Origin: Manis javanica | Lineage: Eukaryota; Chordata; Mammalia; Pholidota; Manidae | Direction of reading: 5' to 3' | Assembly: GCF_040802235.1 (NCBI RefSeq) | Contig: NC_133157.1 | Location: 27,049,501-27,113,500, forward strand | Length of the DNA: 64,000 bases | Shown: piece by piece, positions 23,723 through 36,570 of the stretch | Position numbering within the stretch: the first letter of the stretch is position 1 | How the letters are laid out: each line of letters begins with the position of its first letter | Made by a program: the position numbers and the translations under genes | The notes under the pieces: generated by a model | Databases searched by the model: none | What the model saw: the letters and a program-made list of their open reading frames with translations, nothing else | What the model was told of the DNA's origin: nothing

Positions 23723-24494
23723 GATCTTGGAAGTATTTGATCAATTGTAAGAATTAGTTGAATTATCATTATATCAAATAGTGAAGTTCACTTAGGTGTC
23801 AACAGTAAGATGATCCTGATTGTCATTTAAAAGCTGGAAACAAAAGTCAGGGCAGTGCTAACTGATAAACTAAAATTGAGTGGCCAGGAAAAGACTGTAG
23901 GCTCCACAATGTTTAGGAGCACGTCAAGCGGTCACACAGTACTTCAAGCAGAGCACAATGCAGGCACAGGCTAGCTGCTCAGTAAATACGTGTTTGTTAA
24001 ATATGGATCATGAACTCTAACCCAGAATGATGGGCACATGTGTACATAATAGTGTATCAGTATGCAGATGTTTGCTCAGAAATAACAGTCACAAGGTAGC
24101 AAGAAACACTTTTAAATACCCAAGGAGTAATTGTTATTCTACCCATTTTCATAGGTTTGGTCACACATACAACAGATGTCACCCTGAGGTATCTTCTCAC
24201 GGGAGCTGACAGAATTGATTCTGATCACTTGGAAAGTATTGATAGATTTCACCCAAAAGCAGAAATAATGTGTGGTCTATATCTTAAGACTGTTACATCT
24301 TGTAAAAGTTCAAAGTTTAAGAAGAAAATGGTGCAAGAAGTGTTTTTTCTCTTACCTCTCTCTGCAGCACTGAACAATAGGCTTAAGGGATAATACAAGT
24401 TGGTATTACTTTCACCTTATTAATTGGTCTTTACAAAATTCTATATGGTCAGTATTACATTCCATTTTTTAATTGGGGAAAATTGGAATCAAGT
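23723..24494. other. Intergenic, nothing firm
   Basis: A short MIR/L2-like ending occurs near 23955-24000 ('ctgctcagtaaatacgtgtt'). Otherwise nothing recognised. Open frames at 24027-24209 and 24157-24393 lack domains. Confidence 0.45.
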
Positions 24495-24640
24495 AAGTCA
24501 ATACTTTTCAAACATTATGTGCTTGAGAATAAGGAACCTTGTTAAAATGCAGATTCTGATTGAGCAGGTCCTTTGTGGGGCCTGGGAATATTCATTTCTA
24601 ACAAGCTCCCCAGCAGTGATTTGCAGCCAGTCCATTTACC
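24495..24640 (+). mobile_element. MER5A/B-like hAT nonautonomous element
   Basis: 'ttgttaaaatgcagattctg', 'attgagcaggtcctttgtgg', 'ggcctgggaatattcatttc', 'taacaagctccccagcagtg' in MER5 order. Confidence 0.75.
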
Positions 24641-25539
24641 TACCTTTAAGTGACAAATAGTTAAGAGACACACTCAGGGTAACAAACTAAAAATGGTATG
24701 GCCAATATTTGAAATAAGCTTTTGTTATTATAAATCTGAGACCAGGAAGCATGAAGTTATTACTCCATTTTCCCTAAAGATAAGAGAACAAAGGTTAGTG
24801 AAATTATCATCTTTTTGACAATGCATCTCACACCCATTGGGTAAGATAGAGAATCCTAATTAACTTGATAGGAACCAGGAGACTAATAGGAAACTTACTC
24901 TTCTTTCCTTGAGAAGATTTCCAGTAAAACTCCTCCTGGATTTTACTTTCTGTTATCAATGAACCTGCTCTTGCCAATGTTGTCAATGATCTCCTTGATT
25001 TTAAAAACACTGGACATTCCTAAAAACTTGGAAGTTCCAGGAGTATTTGATATTGAGGATCACTCCTCATTCTCCTCTCTTTGTCCACCTTATTGCTCCA
25101 TGTTCTACATTTCTAGCGGCTGCTTTCTAGTCTCCTGTGCGGGCTTGCTTCTCATCGGTGCTGCCTTCATGCGTGTGTCTCCTGATTAGCTTGGACCCAG
25201 CCCCATTTCACTTTGCCCTCTTTCTCTGTGGGATCAGTGTTTAACCTTCCCAGGGAGTTCAACTTTCACCTTCAAGTTATACCCTATGGAGTATATCTTT
25301 AGCTTATATGTCTATACTCCAAACATCATATACAAGTACTTATTAAATAGCTCCATTTTTATAACCCCCAAACACCTCAAAATAAAAAAAAACTAAACTG
25401 AGTCAACTTATTATTTTCCCTTAATTTTTTTCACTGGGTCATATCTTTGATAAACCCTTCTACCTGGTTGCCCAAATAAAAAGACCTAAGTCATCCTCTT
25501 CACTTCCCTCTTTTTCTTCTCAAATTTAACCCATCTAAT
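24641..25539. other. Intergenic, nothing recognised
   Basis: A MIR-like scrap near 24640-24710. Pyrimidine-rich DNA further on. The open frame at 24959-25189 has no recognisable domain. Confidence 0.45.
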
Positions 25540-26230
25540 CTTACAGAGTGACCCTTCTAAATGGCTCCCCAAGTTACTTCATCTCTCCACCCTCACTGCC
25601 TCTGCCTTATTTCAGATTCTTGGTATCTCTCTCTTTGATCACTGAAAAACCCTCCTAACCTTCTGCCTTATTTCCTCCTCATCCATTTTTTCCACACTAC
25701 TGCTAGCATACTATTCTAAAATACCAATATGATTGTGTTACTGTCTTATTTAAATGGCTCCCCTTTGTTTTCAGTTAGTTGGTAAGTTCCCTAAGTAACA
25801 TAAAAGATCAAGTATGTTCCTTTCTACTTTTCCTGCATCATTGGCCACCACTGATTTTCTTCTTCTTATGAACTGGGCTGTAAGCATCCTGGTCTACCTT
25901 TTGTTTCTCCATTTGGCATGCTTTGTCATAGATCTATGCCTTTATAGTATCAATCTTTTCAGAGCTCCCAGTACACCCAACAGCCATTTGACAAGCTAAC
26001 TTCAGCATTTCCTCTATCACCTCTTCAAGGAAACCATCCATAATTCATTCAGGCTAGTATCTACCTCTTATATATACTAACATGGCACTTGTGTTTATAT
26101 CTTAGTACTGACTACATTCTATCCTTATTTATCTGAGCCCTTTTAGATTATGAGCAGCTTGAAGACAGCAATTGTGTCTTGACTTCTAAATAACTGGCAT
26201 CACAGACAGTGCCTGGTAAAATCTGGAAGC
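25540..26230 (+). repeat. L2 LINE 3' region, long copy
   Basis: Extended L2 3' UTR-like run: 'aaatggctccccaagttact', 'atttaaatggctcccctttg', 'cctcttcaaggaaaccatcc', 'ttttagattatgagcagctt', 'gaagacagcaattgtgtctt', in the order expected for L2 on the plus strand. Confidence 0.7.
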
Positions 26231-27169
26231 GCAATTTACCTTTGTTGACAAATGATGTTAGGGAGGGACCAATTAGTTGATGACTTAGTCAAGGGTTTCC
26301 TTTCAATGTCCCTGTCATTTTACTGGAACCATACAGCCTAAATCCACAAATTATGGGTTTAATTTCTATGAGCTGTATAACCAGACATACCCTGTTAAGA
26401 ACATTCAAGAATTAAGGGCCCTCTTCTTAGCAAATATCATTTTATCATTCACCAAGAGGTCTAATTATCATGCTGACAAGGAGATTAGATTGGGTCTCCT
26501 GCTCTCTTTGCTGTTACCCAGTAGCATAGTCATGAAGAAGGGAGTGAATGGATCTCAGATCAGCTGCTTTAACTCCTTTCTCCCTAACTTTATACCAAGA
26601 TGGGGTGATTCTCTACTCATGATATCAAGAAAAAATTAAATGCCTTAAATGGAAACATAAATGGAATCAATATTCCTGTGAATTGGGGCTTATTCTTATT
26701 TTCCAGAATCTTTTCAGTTAATGCATTTTTATTTTTGTAACACAAGCAAAATAATTCAAATTATAAAATTAACACCCATTCATTTAAAAAGATTCAAACA
26801 ACATAAAACATTCAGAGAGGAGATAACACAAATTTCATACAATCCCACATTCCTATGATTAAAGTGTTAAGATTTTGATGTATGCCTTTCCCAAATAATG
26901 GGAAGACAACATATGTTATATAATTTTCTTTTTTGAAATTAATTACATCATTCATTTTATAACATGTTTCCAAACATGTTGTCAAAATCAAAATTATTGT
27001 CATAAAAATACTTTATTTCTATTTAAGAAATTTATAATGCAGAATGTCAAATTAGAATATGAATTACTATAATGTTATTTTAAGGAGTTACCAAATTGGA
27101 ATTCACTAACCTTATGTTTTTTGTATTTTTTCAGAAGAATACATTTTATTTATGGGAAGAATTTGTAGA
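26231..27169. other. AT-rich intergenic DNA
   Basis: No supported gene. About 26720-26990 resembles a decayed old L1 3' UTR, not firmly assignable. Confidence 0.45.
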
Positions 27170-27360
27170 AAATAAAGCTGTGTTGTTCAGTATGCTAGCC
27201 ATTGGCCACATGTGGCTACTTAAATTTCAATTAATTACCATGAAATAAAATTAATAATTCAGTTCCAGAGTTGCACTAGCCAGATTTAAAGTACTCAGTA
27301 AGTATGTACTGCTAGTGGCTATAGCATTAGATAGCACAGACATAAACATTTCCATCATCA
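27170..27360. mobile_element. hAT-type nonautonomous repeat
   Basis: 'gttgttcagtatgctagcca', 'ttggccacatgtggctactt' and, further on, 'gctagtggctatagcattag', 'acatttccatcatcacagga' give the two-sided 'tgtggct/agccaca' pattern of a Charlie-type MER element, related to 18190-18330. Confidence 0.55.
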
Positions 27361-27399
27361 CAGGAAGTTCTGGTGGGGAGTGTTGGTGTTGAGTTCTAA

Positions 27400-27560
27400 T
27401 AAGTATGTCATGATTTAAGTTTAATGAACAATTTGTTGAGCACCAACTATATGTCAGATGTGATGTTAGACAACTTTTCACTTTCCCCATGTGCTATTTT
27501 ATTTAATACTCACAAAAACATTGGAAAATAGTTACTGTTGTACTAGCTTTTCAGATAAAC
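27400..27560 (-). repeat. MIR SINE (reverse)
   Basis: 'gttgagcaccaactatatgt', 'atttaatactcacaaaaaca', 'ttggaaaatagttactgttg', 'agcttttcagataaac' in reverse MIR order. Diverged. Confidence 0.5.
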
Positions 27561-29032
27561 TAAACAAAGCTAAACAAAAACAAAAGAAAAAATTGTAGAC
27601 TTATGGAAGGGAATTGATTTGATTGAAAGGGTTGGAAATCAGATGTTGTTCAATGTCACAACATTAGCAGCTGGTCATTTGGGGCACTTGGCCTCGCACG
27701 GAGGCTGCTGAGTTCCCCTGTCGGAAAAGCAACGGAACCCAGCCCTTTGCACTCCATGTTGGGAATCAGGACTCAGACACAAGCATCTCCATTCACTCGA
27801 TTCTTTTTATGGCCACATGCCCTTTAATTGTCCTGAAATGTTGGGCTGGGGCCCTCAGCCACTCCCTGTGGTCCTAAAGTCCAGGCTTCTCAACATTACT
27901 CACAAACCCCATCCCAGTCTTGTCTGAACCTAACTCTCTGCACCATCTTTTCCCACTCTGCTTCCAAGCCTGTGTGCCAGTCAGGTCAAATAATAATTCC
28001 CAATGGAGGTATCGTGTTGCTCATAGCTTCACATACATTGTACACTGGCCTGACAAACTCTTTTTCACTTGTTTAGCTATTGATGGTTTTTATTACTCAG
28101 CTCAGGCCTGCTTCCCCCAGGATGCTTTACCTTAACCACAAAGTATGACTAAGGAACCCCAGCATGTTCTTGTAGTGCCCTGTTGGTGGCTCTTCCATGA
28201 CTCATACTTGTCACAGTGTAATAATTGATTAATTTGTGAGGTTTTCCATGGAATATAATCTTCTTGAGAGCAAGGCCCATGTCTCAATCTAGCACAATAC
28301 TAGATATAGGTATAAGTGTTCAACTCCAATCAATGGGACATTTTTTTCCAGATACAAGATGTCATACTATCCAAATACAGAGAGTAGAAGGAGAGAAAAT
28401 TCTGTCTCAAGCAAAATAGACCTCAAAGGATCAGAGTCTCCATCTTTTTTCCACATCCCATGCATTCATCTTCTCCAAAAATAGGTAAGAGTCACTTCTC
28501 TTTGATAGTCCTGATACTAAAATGATCTCTGTTTGGCTGCTTGCTTGATGATATGAGAAGAAAGAAGGCAAGTCCCACATGAAGAGTCTACTGCTCAAGA
28601 AGGTGGGGACAGCTCACTTGTCTGATAACTTTGCCTCCTCCAAGGCTGAAAGTAGACCTCTTTTCATGTGCTTGAAAGGGAGGCTTCTTCATCCCATCCC
28701 CCAACTCTCAGCCGTGTGTCTGAGTCATTCAAGAAGTAACCCTCCCTCCTTCATTAACACTCCTCTATGCCAGATAGATCTGGCTTGCTGTGACACCTGC
28801 CATAATGTGTCACAGCTGACAGACAATCACTTCATGGAGGGTACTGCTCTGCCTGCAGAACACACATCAGACTGACACACTGCCTCTCCCTGATGGAGAA
28901 GAGCAATTTTTCCACATTTTTAGGTGGAAAAAACTGGTATAAAATGCCATGCTCCTGTAGCAATATGATGAGAATAGGGACATTATAAATACAGTAGTTT
29001 TTGTAACTGTCATTCACTCTCCTGGCCTTGGG
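27561..29032. other. Intergenic, mixed composition
   Basis: No supported gene. A small GC-richer patch with a few CpGs lies at 27690-27740, too small for a CpG island. Frames at 27920-28135 and 28579-28875 have no recognised domain. Confidence 0.45.
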
Positions 29033-29137
29033 ATGTGTGTGACACATGGTTATGATAATCACTTGCCCTCATCTCATGCATATTGATTCATTTATCCATG
29101 CATTTATTCATTCCTGTATTCAAGAAATTTAGCGGGT
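29033..29137 (+). repeat. 105-bp direct duplication, copy 1
   Basis: About 92% identical (eight differences) to 30200-30306, offset 1169 bp. It runs from a short GT tract through 'catggttatgataatcact' into the start of a reverse L2 copy, so the copied piece crosses a repeat border. Confidence 0.85.
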
Positions 29138-29520
29138 ACTCTAAGATCCAGGTATGTACAGGAAATGCCAGGGGACTTAAGGGTAAACAAAACATGGTCC
29201 CTGCTATTAAGAACATCACAGTCAAGCAGGAGACACAGACCCATAAACATGATTATAATGCCGTGAGACAAGGGCTTATAAAAGAAGTCAGACATGAAGT
29301 ACTGTCAGGCAGAACACAATGGAAAGAGCCATTCATGAAACCTGAGGGAATCAGGGAAGTTTTCACTGGGCTATTGAAAGGAGCTGATTTTTGAAGGATA
29401 ATGACGTTCATGTGTGCTGGGTAGTGAAGAAGTCCTTCCTGGCAGTGGTAATAGCAGGTGCAGAAGAGGTAAGGGTAAAGTGATACAGGCTGCAGTGCTC
29501 TGTGGCTGGAGCATGAGATA
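29070..29520 (-). repeat. L2 LINE 3' region (reverse)
   Basis: Reverse L2: 'tatccatgcatttattcatt', 'ggtaaacaaaacatggtccc', 'tgctattaagaacatcacag', 'cataaacatgattataatgc', 'aggaagtccttcctggcag'-like text further on. The open frames here, up to 128 codons on the minus strand, follow from this repeat. Confidence 0.7.
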
Positions 29521-30199
29521 AGCAAGTGCCAGTCACAGGAGATGGCATCGGACCAGTGGGCATCATAGTTTGCAAGGCCTTTTGCTTTCTTGTGTTGACA
29601 ATGGGCAATCATCAGCTCTTTAGGCAGGGCTGAGCACAATCAGATTTTAAAGTTGCTCCCAACTTTATGGAATCAGGAGTAATAATAGGCATTTTATACT
29701 TCTGTATCTTCCCCTCGTTTATTTTTATCTTTATCTGTCTGTATATTTTCATAATGGTTTAAAACTCTAAAACACACATGCAAAGGGCCTGATGGTTTAT
29801 GCTTGCAGGTAGCATGGAAAGAAGGGAGCTTGGGAGACTGACTCTCCCACCATAGGGTAAAGCAGGTCATGGCAGCATAACAGAAAAGAGGGAAAGAAGC
29901 TAAGAGTCTTGGGATTAATACAGTAAGGAAAAGAGGGGGCAGAGACACTAATCTGGGGCATGGAAGTAATCACATGGCCTCAGAGCCTGATTGCATGATC
30001 CTCTCCCAGGGAGGGCTAAGCTGGTGTCAAGGGATATTGCAGGGCTAGGTTTGGAGGACAAGCACATGCATGGGGAAAGGGGGACAGGGTGAAGCACCCA
30101 TGGTGGGAAACATCACCAGTGGTACTCATCTGAGCAGGTGGGGTTGATGCTTCATTGAATGTGCCTCACTTAGACAATGTATGTCCAATAATTGGACAT
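29521..30199. other. Intergenic between duplicated blocks
   Basis: Purine-rich unique-looking DNA. No gene or named repeat supported. Confidence 0.45.
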
Positions 30200-30306
30200 G
30201 TGTGTGTGTGACCCATGGTTATGATAATCATTTGCCCTCATCTCAAGCATATTGATTCATTTATCCATGTATTTATTCATTCATGCATTCAAAAAATTTA
30301 GTGGGT
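30200..30306 (+). repeat. 105-bp direct duplication, copy 2
   Basis: Second copy of 29033-29137. Here the L2-derived part stops abruptly at 'aaatttagtgggt' and unrelated sequence follows, so this is the derived copy. Confidence 0.85.
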
Positions 30307-30429
30307 GTGGGGAGAGAGGCAGGTGAGAAAGATACTACTAATGAGATGTGGGTCTTTTTATTATCCTTGAAAATATATGAACAACCTTAAGATGTAGGGA
30401 TACTGTCTAAGATTATGCCAAGTGCTTAG

Positions 30430-30660
30430 CATCAGTGGTGTCGGGATCTGACAGAACTTAATTTAAATCCCAGCTCTATTGTCAAGCCTCTGCTTCCTCA
30501 TTACATGGGCTTGAAAATACCTTTCAGCATGACTGAAAAGACTAGCTGAAATAATGTATGTAAAATGTTCAGCCCATGCCAGGCATTTAAGGAATGGAGA
30601 TATTATTTCACAGTTTATACATTTTGTGTGTAACACAGTACTGGCACTCAAGGAATTTAG
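30430..30660 (+). repeat. MIR SINE
   Basis: 'aatttaaatcccagctctat', 'gcctctgcttcctcattaca', 'aaaatgttcagcccatgcca', 'ggcatttaaggaatggagat' follow MIR order, diverged. Confidence 0.5.
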
Positions 30661-31639
30661 AAATATTCCTTGGTGTGACTTCTCTTGATCTGCAAGTGAA
30701 CTGGAAGTTTAAATTAATTTTTTGCAAGTATAGGGCACATTAAGAGTTATCAGCAGTTGGTGTTGAAGGAGATAGTCATTTGTCAGTAATATTGACCCAA
30801 GGAAAACCAGTCAGGTGCAAAGAAGCATCCCTTTGAAATGATGTGACAAATGAGGCTCCATCATTTGAATGAGGAGACAGTAGAAGGGTCACTGGATCTT
30901 GTGTGCCTGCTCTGATACATAGTTAAATAGGCATTGCAATCCCAATAAGCAGGATTCCTTACTCATTTGTACAAGGTAGCAGTTGGGGGCATGAATCTAT
31001 GGTAATGGTAGAGACAAAATTTGTGTACCTCAAGCATCAAAACCTGAGATAGAATGACTACCTGAGAAATAAACATAAGGATTTGAAAAATGCAGTAAAT
31101 AGGTGTCAGTGTCAAGACAAAAATATTTTAAATATTCCTTTGAATATGTATATGACTCATTTGTTAGAGTTACTCAGTGATAAGCCTTAAGTACCCATTT
31201 CTGAAGGCCAGCAAATTTCATTTAAATTTAGCCGAGAGCAGGTGAAATTTTGACATACCTCTATAACTCCTTCAGCATTAAAGCTTATGTTTAATTCAGT
31301 GTTTCATAATTTGCAGTGAAATAAACTTCTTCATGCTATGAAAAATTTACAAAATGTGAAGCAAAGGGAGTATATGTCAGGTACACAATGACATTATGAG
31401 ATGCTGAAAAAATTGTTAATGTACCACGAACTTACACTTGTGTATTGAAAAAGTAGAGGAAACTGAATACTGGACACTAAAGAAACAGGAAGGTTTGTAT
31501 TCAATTTCCAGTTCCAGGAGTTTCACTGCCTGCCCACCATTGTTCTAGAGACTGTGGAAACAACCTCCAACCTTCTGGTTTCCCTGCCTCCAGTGTCTCT
31601 CACCTGTAATTCCTCTGTAACATGGAGGAATTTCCTTTA
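30661..31639. other. Intergenic, nothing recognised
   Basis: No supported gene, RNA or named repeat. Confidence 0.45.
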
Positions 31640-32010
31640 TAAATGAATATGTAATTCGAACCTCCAACTTTAGTTTCTTAAGGTTTCCCCCTTTCTCTCC
31701 CCCTCTCTGACCAGCCCTCCACAGCAGCTGGATGCTGTGAACTCTGGCAGAAGCCCTTGCAATAGTTGCAGCGGGTTCCCCACCACTGTCAGTAGTGAAT
31801 GCTCTTCTGCTCTTGTTAACACTATCTCCTCCTTTTAGTTCTTAGAGGCTTAGGAACTTCCTGTAGTTTCTAGTCTCTGTATTACTCCATCTCTCCTTTT
31901 TCTTACCTAACTCTTCAAACATTTTTTGAAAACAAGTACACTGTATTAATGTACCTCTATTTGAAACATACATTGTGATTTCTGTTTTCCTCTTTGGATC
32001 CTGATCAACT
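31640..32010 (+). mobile_element. Possible MLT1-type LTR remnant
   Basis: The right part ('acctctatttgaaacataca', 'ttgtgatttctgttttcctc', 'tttggatcctgatcaactca') resembles the MLT1/MaLR LTR end 'tgtttcctgactggaccctg'. Weak match. Confidence 0.3.
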
Positions 32011-33604
32011 CAAGTTTCTAGTAGCCTATGAGTATAGGCGGGGCCAGAGTAACAATCATAATGCAAAATTTGTTTTTCTAAATCATCTACTCATGCAGAT
32101 CTTAGCCACCTGCAACGTATCTCTCACTCAAGTGTATGAGGGTCCATAGCTCCATCAGTCCATAAAGGCCCATAAATCTGTATGTCAGTTCAGCTGAGCA
32201 GAGCCAGTGAGTTTCCTGGGCATCTGTCATTTCCTGTCATGCATCACAGTGTCCATCCTTTTCTCTTTTGTAACTTTTCCTGGACACAGTCACTGGTGCC
32301 AAAGCCATGTACTCCTCTCCCTGTATCATAATATCTTTTCACTTGGGATCCAAAGCAGCATTATTTTTGTCAATGCAAATAAGACTCTCTCATAAAAACA
32401 ACTCCTTCAACTCCAGATGAAAAGCCCCTATAGAAAAGGAGACTAAAGTTATGGGCCCTGAGTCAGGCCTTTGGGGTGCCCAGCTAAGTCTCAGTCTATC
32501 CCTCAGTGAAATGTGTATGCAAGCCAGAGTGGGTAGCTGAGAGGGAAGTAGTACAATGGAGTCTCAGAGGTCACATTCTCCAGGGGCAGGCAAGGACCTT
32601 GGGAAATGGACAGTGGCAGGTTTTAGGGAGAGTCGCAGCCATGCAAGACTGCTGGGGTGGATCCAAGATCCCTTGTGGAGGTGCCCCTGACCTGCGCCTT
32701 TGTTGAACAGTTCTTTTCAAACTTGAATTCGTGGAGCGCTCTCTCCTCTGTGCTTGTTGTCAGAGCAGCCTGAACCTCAATTTGCTCAGCTGAAAAATGG
32801 GAAGTATTAGAACAGCAGTTGGTGAGCACCTCAGATTTTGTTTTTTTCAAACATGCTTCTTAAAATTTTGAATCAGTAAAAATAAAACATTTTAAAAACC
32901 AACAACATTTAAAAATCTTTTAAAACTTCTAGGTCTATAATTTTGAGAAGAATGTCAGAAAACCATAGCTAGTTTGGATTTAAATTTTTGTTTTAATATA
33001 TGGTGATTCTGATGGTTTTAATGTGATGATGACGATGATAAAAACCCAAATCACTTTAAAGCCTTTCATGGCTTGTCAGGTACCTGTGAGGTACTTTGCT
33101 CAGGTTGTGCCCATCGGGATGGTTTTGGAGTGAGTCCATGAGTCCTTGGGAGGGTAAGGATGCCCTTGAACGAGCTGCACCTCCTTCCACACTCCATCCT
33201 CCTCCTCCCCATACGGCACATGTGCAGTGAGCTTACACTGGGGTTTTGCTCATCTTTTTATAAATGTACACTGGCACCAGAAGTCTGTCTTCAAACACTG
33301 CCTTGTTAAAGCTTTTAAACACATTAAATAATACTTAAATCAACTGAAATTTAAAATGCACTCCCCCACGCCTAAAATTATTCTTTGTCTTAGCTAGTAT
33401 TGTGGAGCTCCTCCCTGAGCTCCCACAGTTGTTTCTGACCCCTTGTGGCACTGAGGTGGATGCCAGGGTTCCTGCACTGAAAGGTGGGATGCAGAGGCCA
33501 GGGATTCAATTTCAGAAAAGGGAATTTGGAAAATTTTCTCTAAGCAATAAGGATTTGTAAAAAATCAAAATGATTAGAATTATGTATGAAGCCATTTTTG
33601 CCAC
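32011..33604. other. Intergenic, nothing recognised
   Basis: Contains a short GATGATGACGATGAT-like tract near 33023-33040. Frames at 32207-32395, 32506-32706 and 32623-32850 (minus) have no recognised domain. Confidence 0.45.
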
Positions 33605-33995
33605 AAAATTTTTTATTGAGATATATTTTATAAATAAAAATGTATCCATTTTCAGTAGAGTTCAATGAGTTTTGACATATGCATACCAAACAGTCCAATC
33701 ACCTCCGAAAATCCCTTCATGCCCTTTCTAGTCATTATCTCTCAAGATAACAACCAGTCTGATTTCCTTCACTGTAGATTAGTTTTGTCTGACTTAGAAT
33801 TTCATACAAGTGAAATAATACAGTATTTTTCTTTTGTGTCTGACTTCTTTCACTCAACCTTATATCTATGAAATTCATAGACATATGAAGTGGTTTGCTC
33901 CCTTTCATTGTTGTTTTTCTTTGTCAGTTCTGTTGTTGGACAACTTGGCTGTTTCTGATTTCTTGCTGTTGTGAATAAAGCTAATAAGAAAAAAA
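33605..33995 (-). repeat. Old L1 3' end (reverse)
   Basis: Starts 'aaattttttattgagatata' and continues 'cattttcagtagagttcaat', 'gttttgacatatgcatacc', 'actgtagattagttttgtct', 'cttttgtgtctgacttcttt', 'gttgtgaataaagctaat': the reverse of the L1 ORF2-end/3' UTR phrase set. Confidence 0.8.
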
Positions 33996-34009
33996 TGAAA
34001 TAAAAAGAA

Positions 34010-34640
34010 GCCCCATATTAGTCAGAATACAAGCTAGGTTGATATGACAAAAGAATACTAACACATGGAGGCTTCAGCATGGTGGAAATGTTATTTCTGC
34101 TGATGTGTATTTTAGATGGGAGCAGCCTGGGTGCGGTAGTGGCTCTGTTCCCCCGGTAGATGGAGTAGTCCTCTCATCCTCAGATGTGACTTTGATCTCT
34201 GTATCCAGGATGGCGGCCCCATCATTGCCGTTTCCCAAAGCAAAAAAGAAAAGAATGTCCAAGATAAGGGGCTTTGTTAAGAAGATGACTGGAAGTCACA
34301 GATATCACTTCAGAATACATCCGTTAGCTGGAACTAAGGCGCATGACCAGTCTTATTACAACAGGGGCTGGGAAATTTGCCTCCAGCTTAAAAATGCCCG
34401 GTGAAAACTCTGGGGTTCAGGGAACCACGGACAAAGGTGGGCGTTATGGTCTGAACAAGAGTCCCTGCTGCAAGGCTAGGGTGGCTGGTACCCAACCTGT
34501 GTTCTGCTCACCAAGCCATGAGCCCAAGTCCACTTCATTCTTTACACAAAGCTTTCTCTGTTTTCAAAGCCATGTGCTAACAGGGCTGTCTCTGCCCCAA
34601 GGGGTACTTGTTTCTAATTTGTACAAGGTGACTAATTAGG
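34010..34640. other. Unassigned, possibly an old repeat
   Basis: The text around 34015-34390 ('gtcagaatacaagctaggtt', 'acaacaggggctgggaaatt') resembles a common MER-type repeat, but I cannot name it. Two overlapping open frames (34105-34404, 34343-34639) have no recognisable domain. Confidence 0.3.
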
Positions 34641-34924
34641 CTAGTGGCAGGCCTGGGGACTCCTAATGCAGGGTATTAGCAGCCTATGCCAGATTCTCTC
34701 TACCTACAGTTCAGATCTAGTCTGTGGGATGGAAAAGGTGGGAAGAGGTGAGGACTAGACGCTATCCTTTGGCTTCCAGTTTTTTTTTTCTCCCGTAAGA
34801 GCACCACACTAAAATCTTCAGGCTTCAGCCAAAAAGAGAAGCATTGATAAAAATAACCTTTAGCAAACTGAGTGCCTCTTAATATCCTCCTCTCTATTTC
34901 ATTCATATCATTTATCCTTAGAGT

Positions 34925-35085
34925 CTGGGCATAGCTATTATTTCTTATAATAATAAGACTCAGAGATATTAGGCAACTTGACCAAGGTCACACAGCTAGT
35001 AAGCACTTAAATATGAATTTGGTCCCAGGTCTGTCCGACTCAAAAGCCATTGCTTATTGTATCATACCACACTGCCTATTAAGTT
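34925..35085 (-). repeat. MIR SINE (reverse)
   Basis: 'taggcaacttgaccaaggtc', 'acacagctagtaagcactta', 'ggtcccaggtctgtccgact', 'caaaagccattgcttattgt', 'cataccacactgcc': clear reverse MIR core. Confidence 0.8.
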
Positions 35086-35970
35086 ATAAGAACTGGCACC
35101 TTGTGATAAAAAATGAACTATCTGTAACATGAACCATTTTAATAGAGAAGTTCCAGGAAACAGGACATCACCAGGGCCACACTGTCATTGTGGTTTACAC
35201 TTCCCATGAACTCTTTCCAATAAACATTTCATTTAAATTTAATAAAGTAGTTAATAAAGCCATAAAGGTTAATTACTAGTTAAGGGGAAAATATGACTTC
35301 ACTTTGGTGAACATGTGAAAAATGAATCAACTTCATTTTGCAGTTAACCCAGGATTATACAGGCAATAAAGCATGATTATGGATTTAACATGTTAATTCC
35401 CAGTGGATTTAATAGCAGTGCTGCGAAATACATGACCAAGTTGCTAACCCAGCTGACAAGACTTCAGATGGCACTAATCAAGATTAAACCACTTGGCCTA
35501 TGAATGGATGCAATATATCTTTCAAGATGAAATTACTGTAATTTTTCAACATGGAGTAATTATAAATGAGATAGGATGAAAAGTAGAGAAGGGAAAAGTG
35601 GGGGATACAGTCTGTGATCTCAGTCTGACACCTCACTTTGGTTGTCATTTTCTGAAGAAAATAACCTTTAACTTTTTTCATAATTTTAAGATCCTCTCCA
35701 GGGATGGCTATAATGGGTCATTCTTTACCTGTAGAATAAAGCAAAGCATCCACATCCCCTAAAATATTTTGCCTTTCCAAAAATAAATCATTGGCAGAGT
35801 CAGCCCTTTGTAGCATCAACATCCTATAGTTCAACAACTCTTTCTGTTTCATCAATGGGGCTTCTTAAAAAACAGAATCCTAAATAATACTTGATTTCAT
35901 TTACATGAATTGTACTACCTGGTGACCATAAAAGAAAAGTGGTGTGTTCTTTTATTACTTGGTGATTAAA
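35086..35970. other. AT-rich intergenic DNA
   Basis: No supported gene or named repeat. The minus frame at 35484-35681 is featureless. Confidence 0.45.
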
Positions 35971-35974
35971 AATA

Positions 35975-36195
35975 ACAGTCTGAAAATGATGGTCCATGGG
36001 TCAAATCTGACCCTCCAACTTTTTTTGTAAATAGAGCTTATTGGTACATAGCCACACTTTCAATTATGTAGCATCTTTGGCTGCTTTCACGCTTCCATGG
36101 AAGACTTAACTAGTTGTTACAGAGACCATATTCCCACTAAAGACTGAAATCTTTACTATCTGGCCCTTTACATAAAAAGTTTACTGAGTCCTGAT
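35975..36195. mobile_element. MER1 (Charlie3-type hAT) nonautonomous element
   Basis: 'gatggtccatgggtcaaatc', 'tgaccctccaactttttttg', 'taaatagagcttattggtac', 'catagccacactttcaatta', 'tatctggccctttacataaa', 'aagtttactgagtcctg' follow the MER1 consensus throughout. Confidence 0.85.
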
Positions 36196-36439
36196 CAAAA
36201 GATTAGTTTTTTTCTGGATTCTAATTTAACTACAACACAGTTATTTTTAGGGCCTCTATTTATCCCATTCATATAATCTATTTTGGATGTTTGTTCCCAA
36301 TTTTCTAAAGTCTCACATCAAAACTGTTCTCTATCTCACCATAGAGTGGTGAGAATTAAATATGGGAACATGTACTCCAATATAAAATAGTTGCTCAAAA
36401 ATATGAATTCAACACCCTCCTCCAACACATTGGTGTTGT

Positions 36440-36570
36440 TTGACCAGGAAACAGGATAGTGTGATGGTTGAGAGCATAGGCACAAAGGGTTCTTAGCAAG
36501 ATTGAGGTAAAACAGGCAATGTTTGGAATAGTACTCAGCATCTAGTAAGCCCTGCACTTGTGTCAGCCAC
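36440..36570 (+). repeat. MIR SINE fragment
   Basis: 'gatagtgtgatggttgagag', 'cataggcacaaagggttctt', 'gaatagtactcagcatctag', 'taagccctgcacttg' follow MIR with an internal gap. Confidence 0.45.

Noticed and set aside
27690..27740. A CpG island or promoter
   Set aside because: Only a few CpGs over about 50 bp, and no gene follows on either strand.
29253..29639. A 128-codon minus-strand frame
   Set aside because: Much of it lies within a reverse L2 copy. It has no domain, and the plus strand is open there as well.
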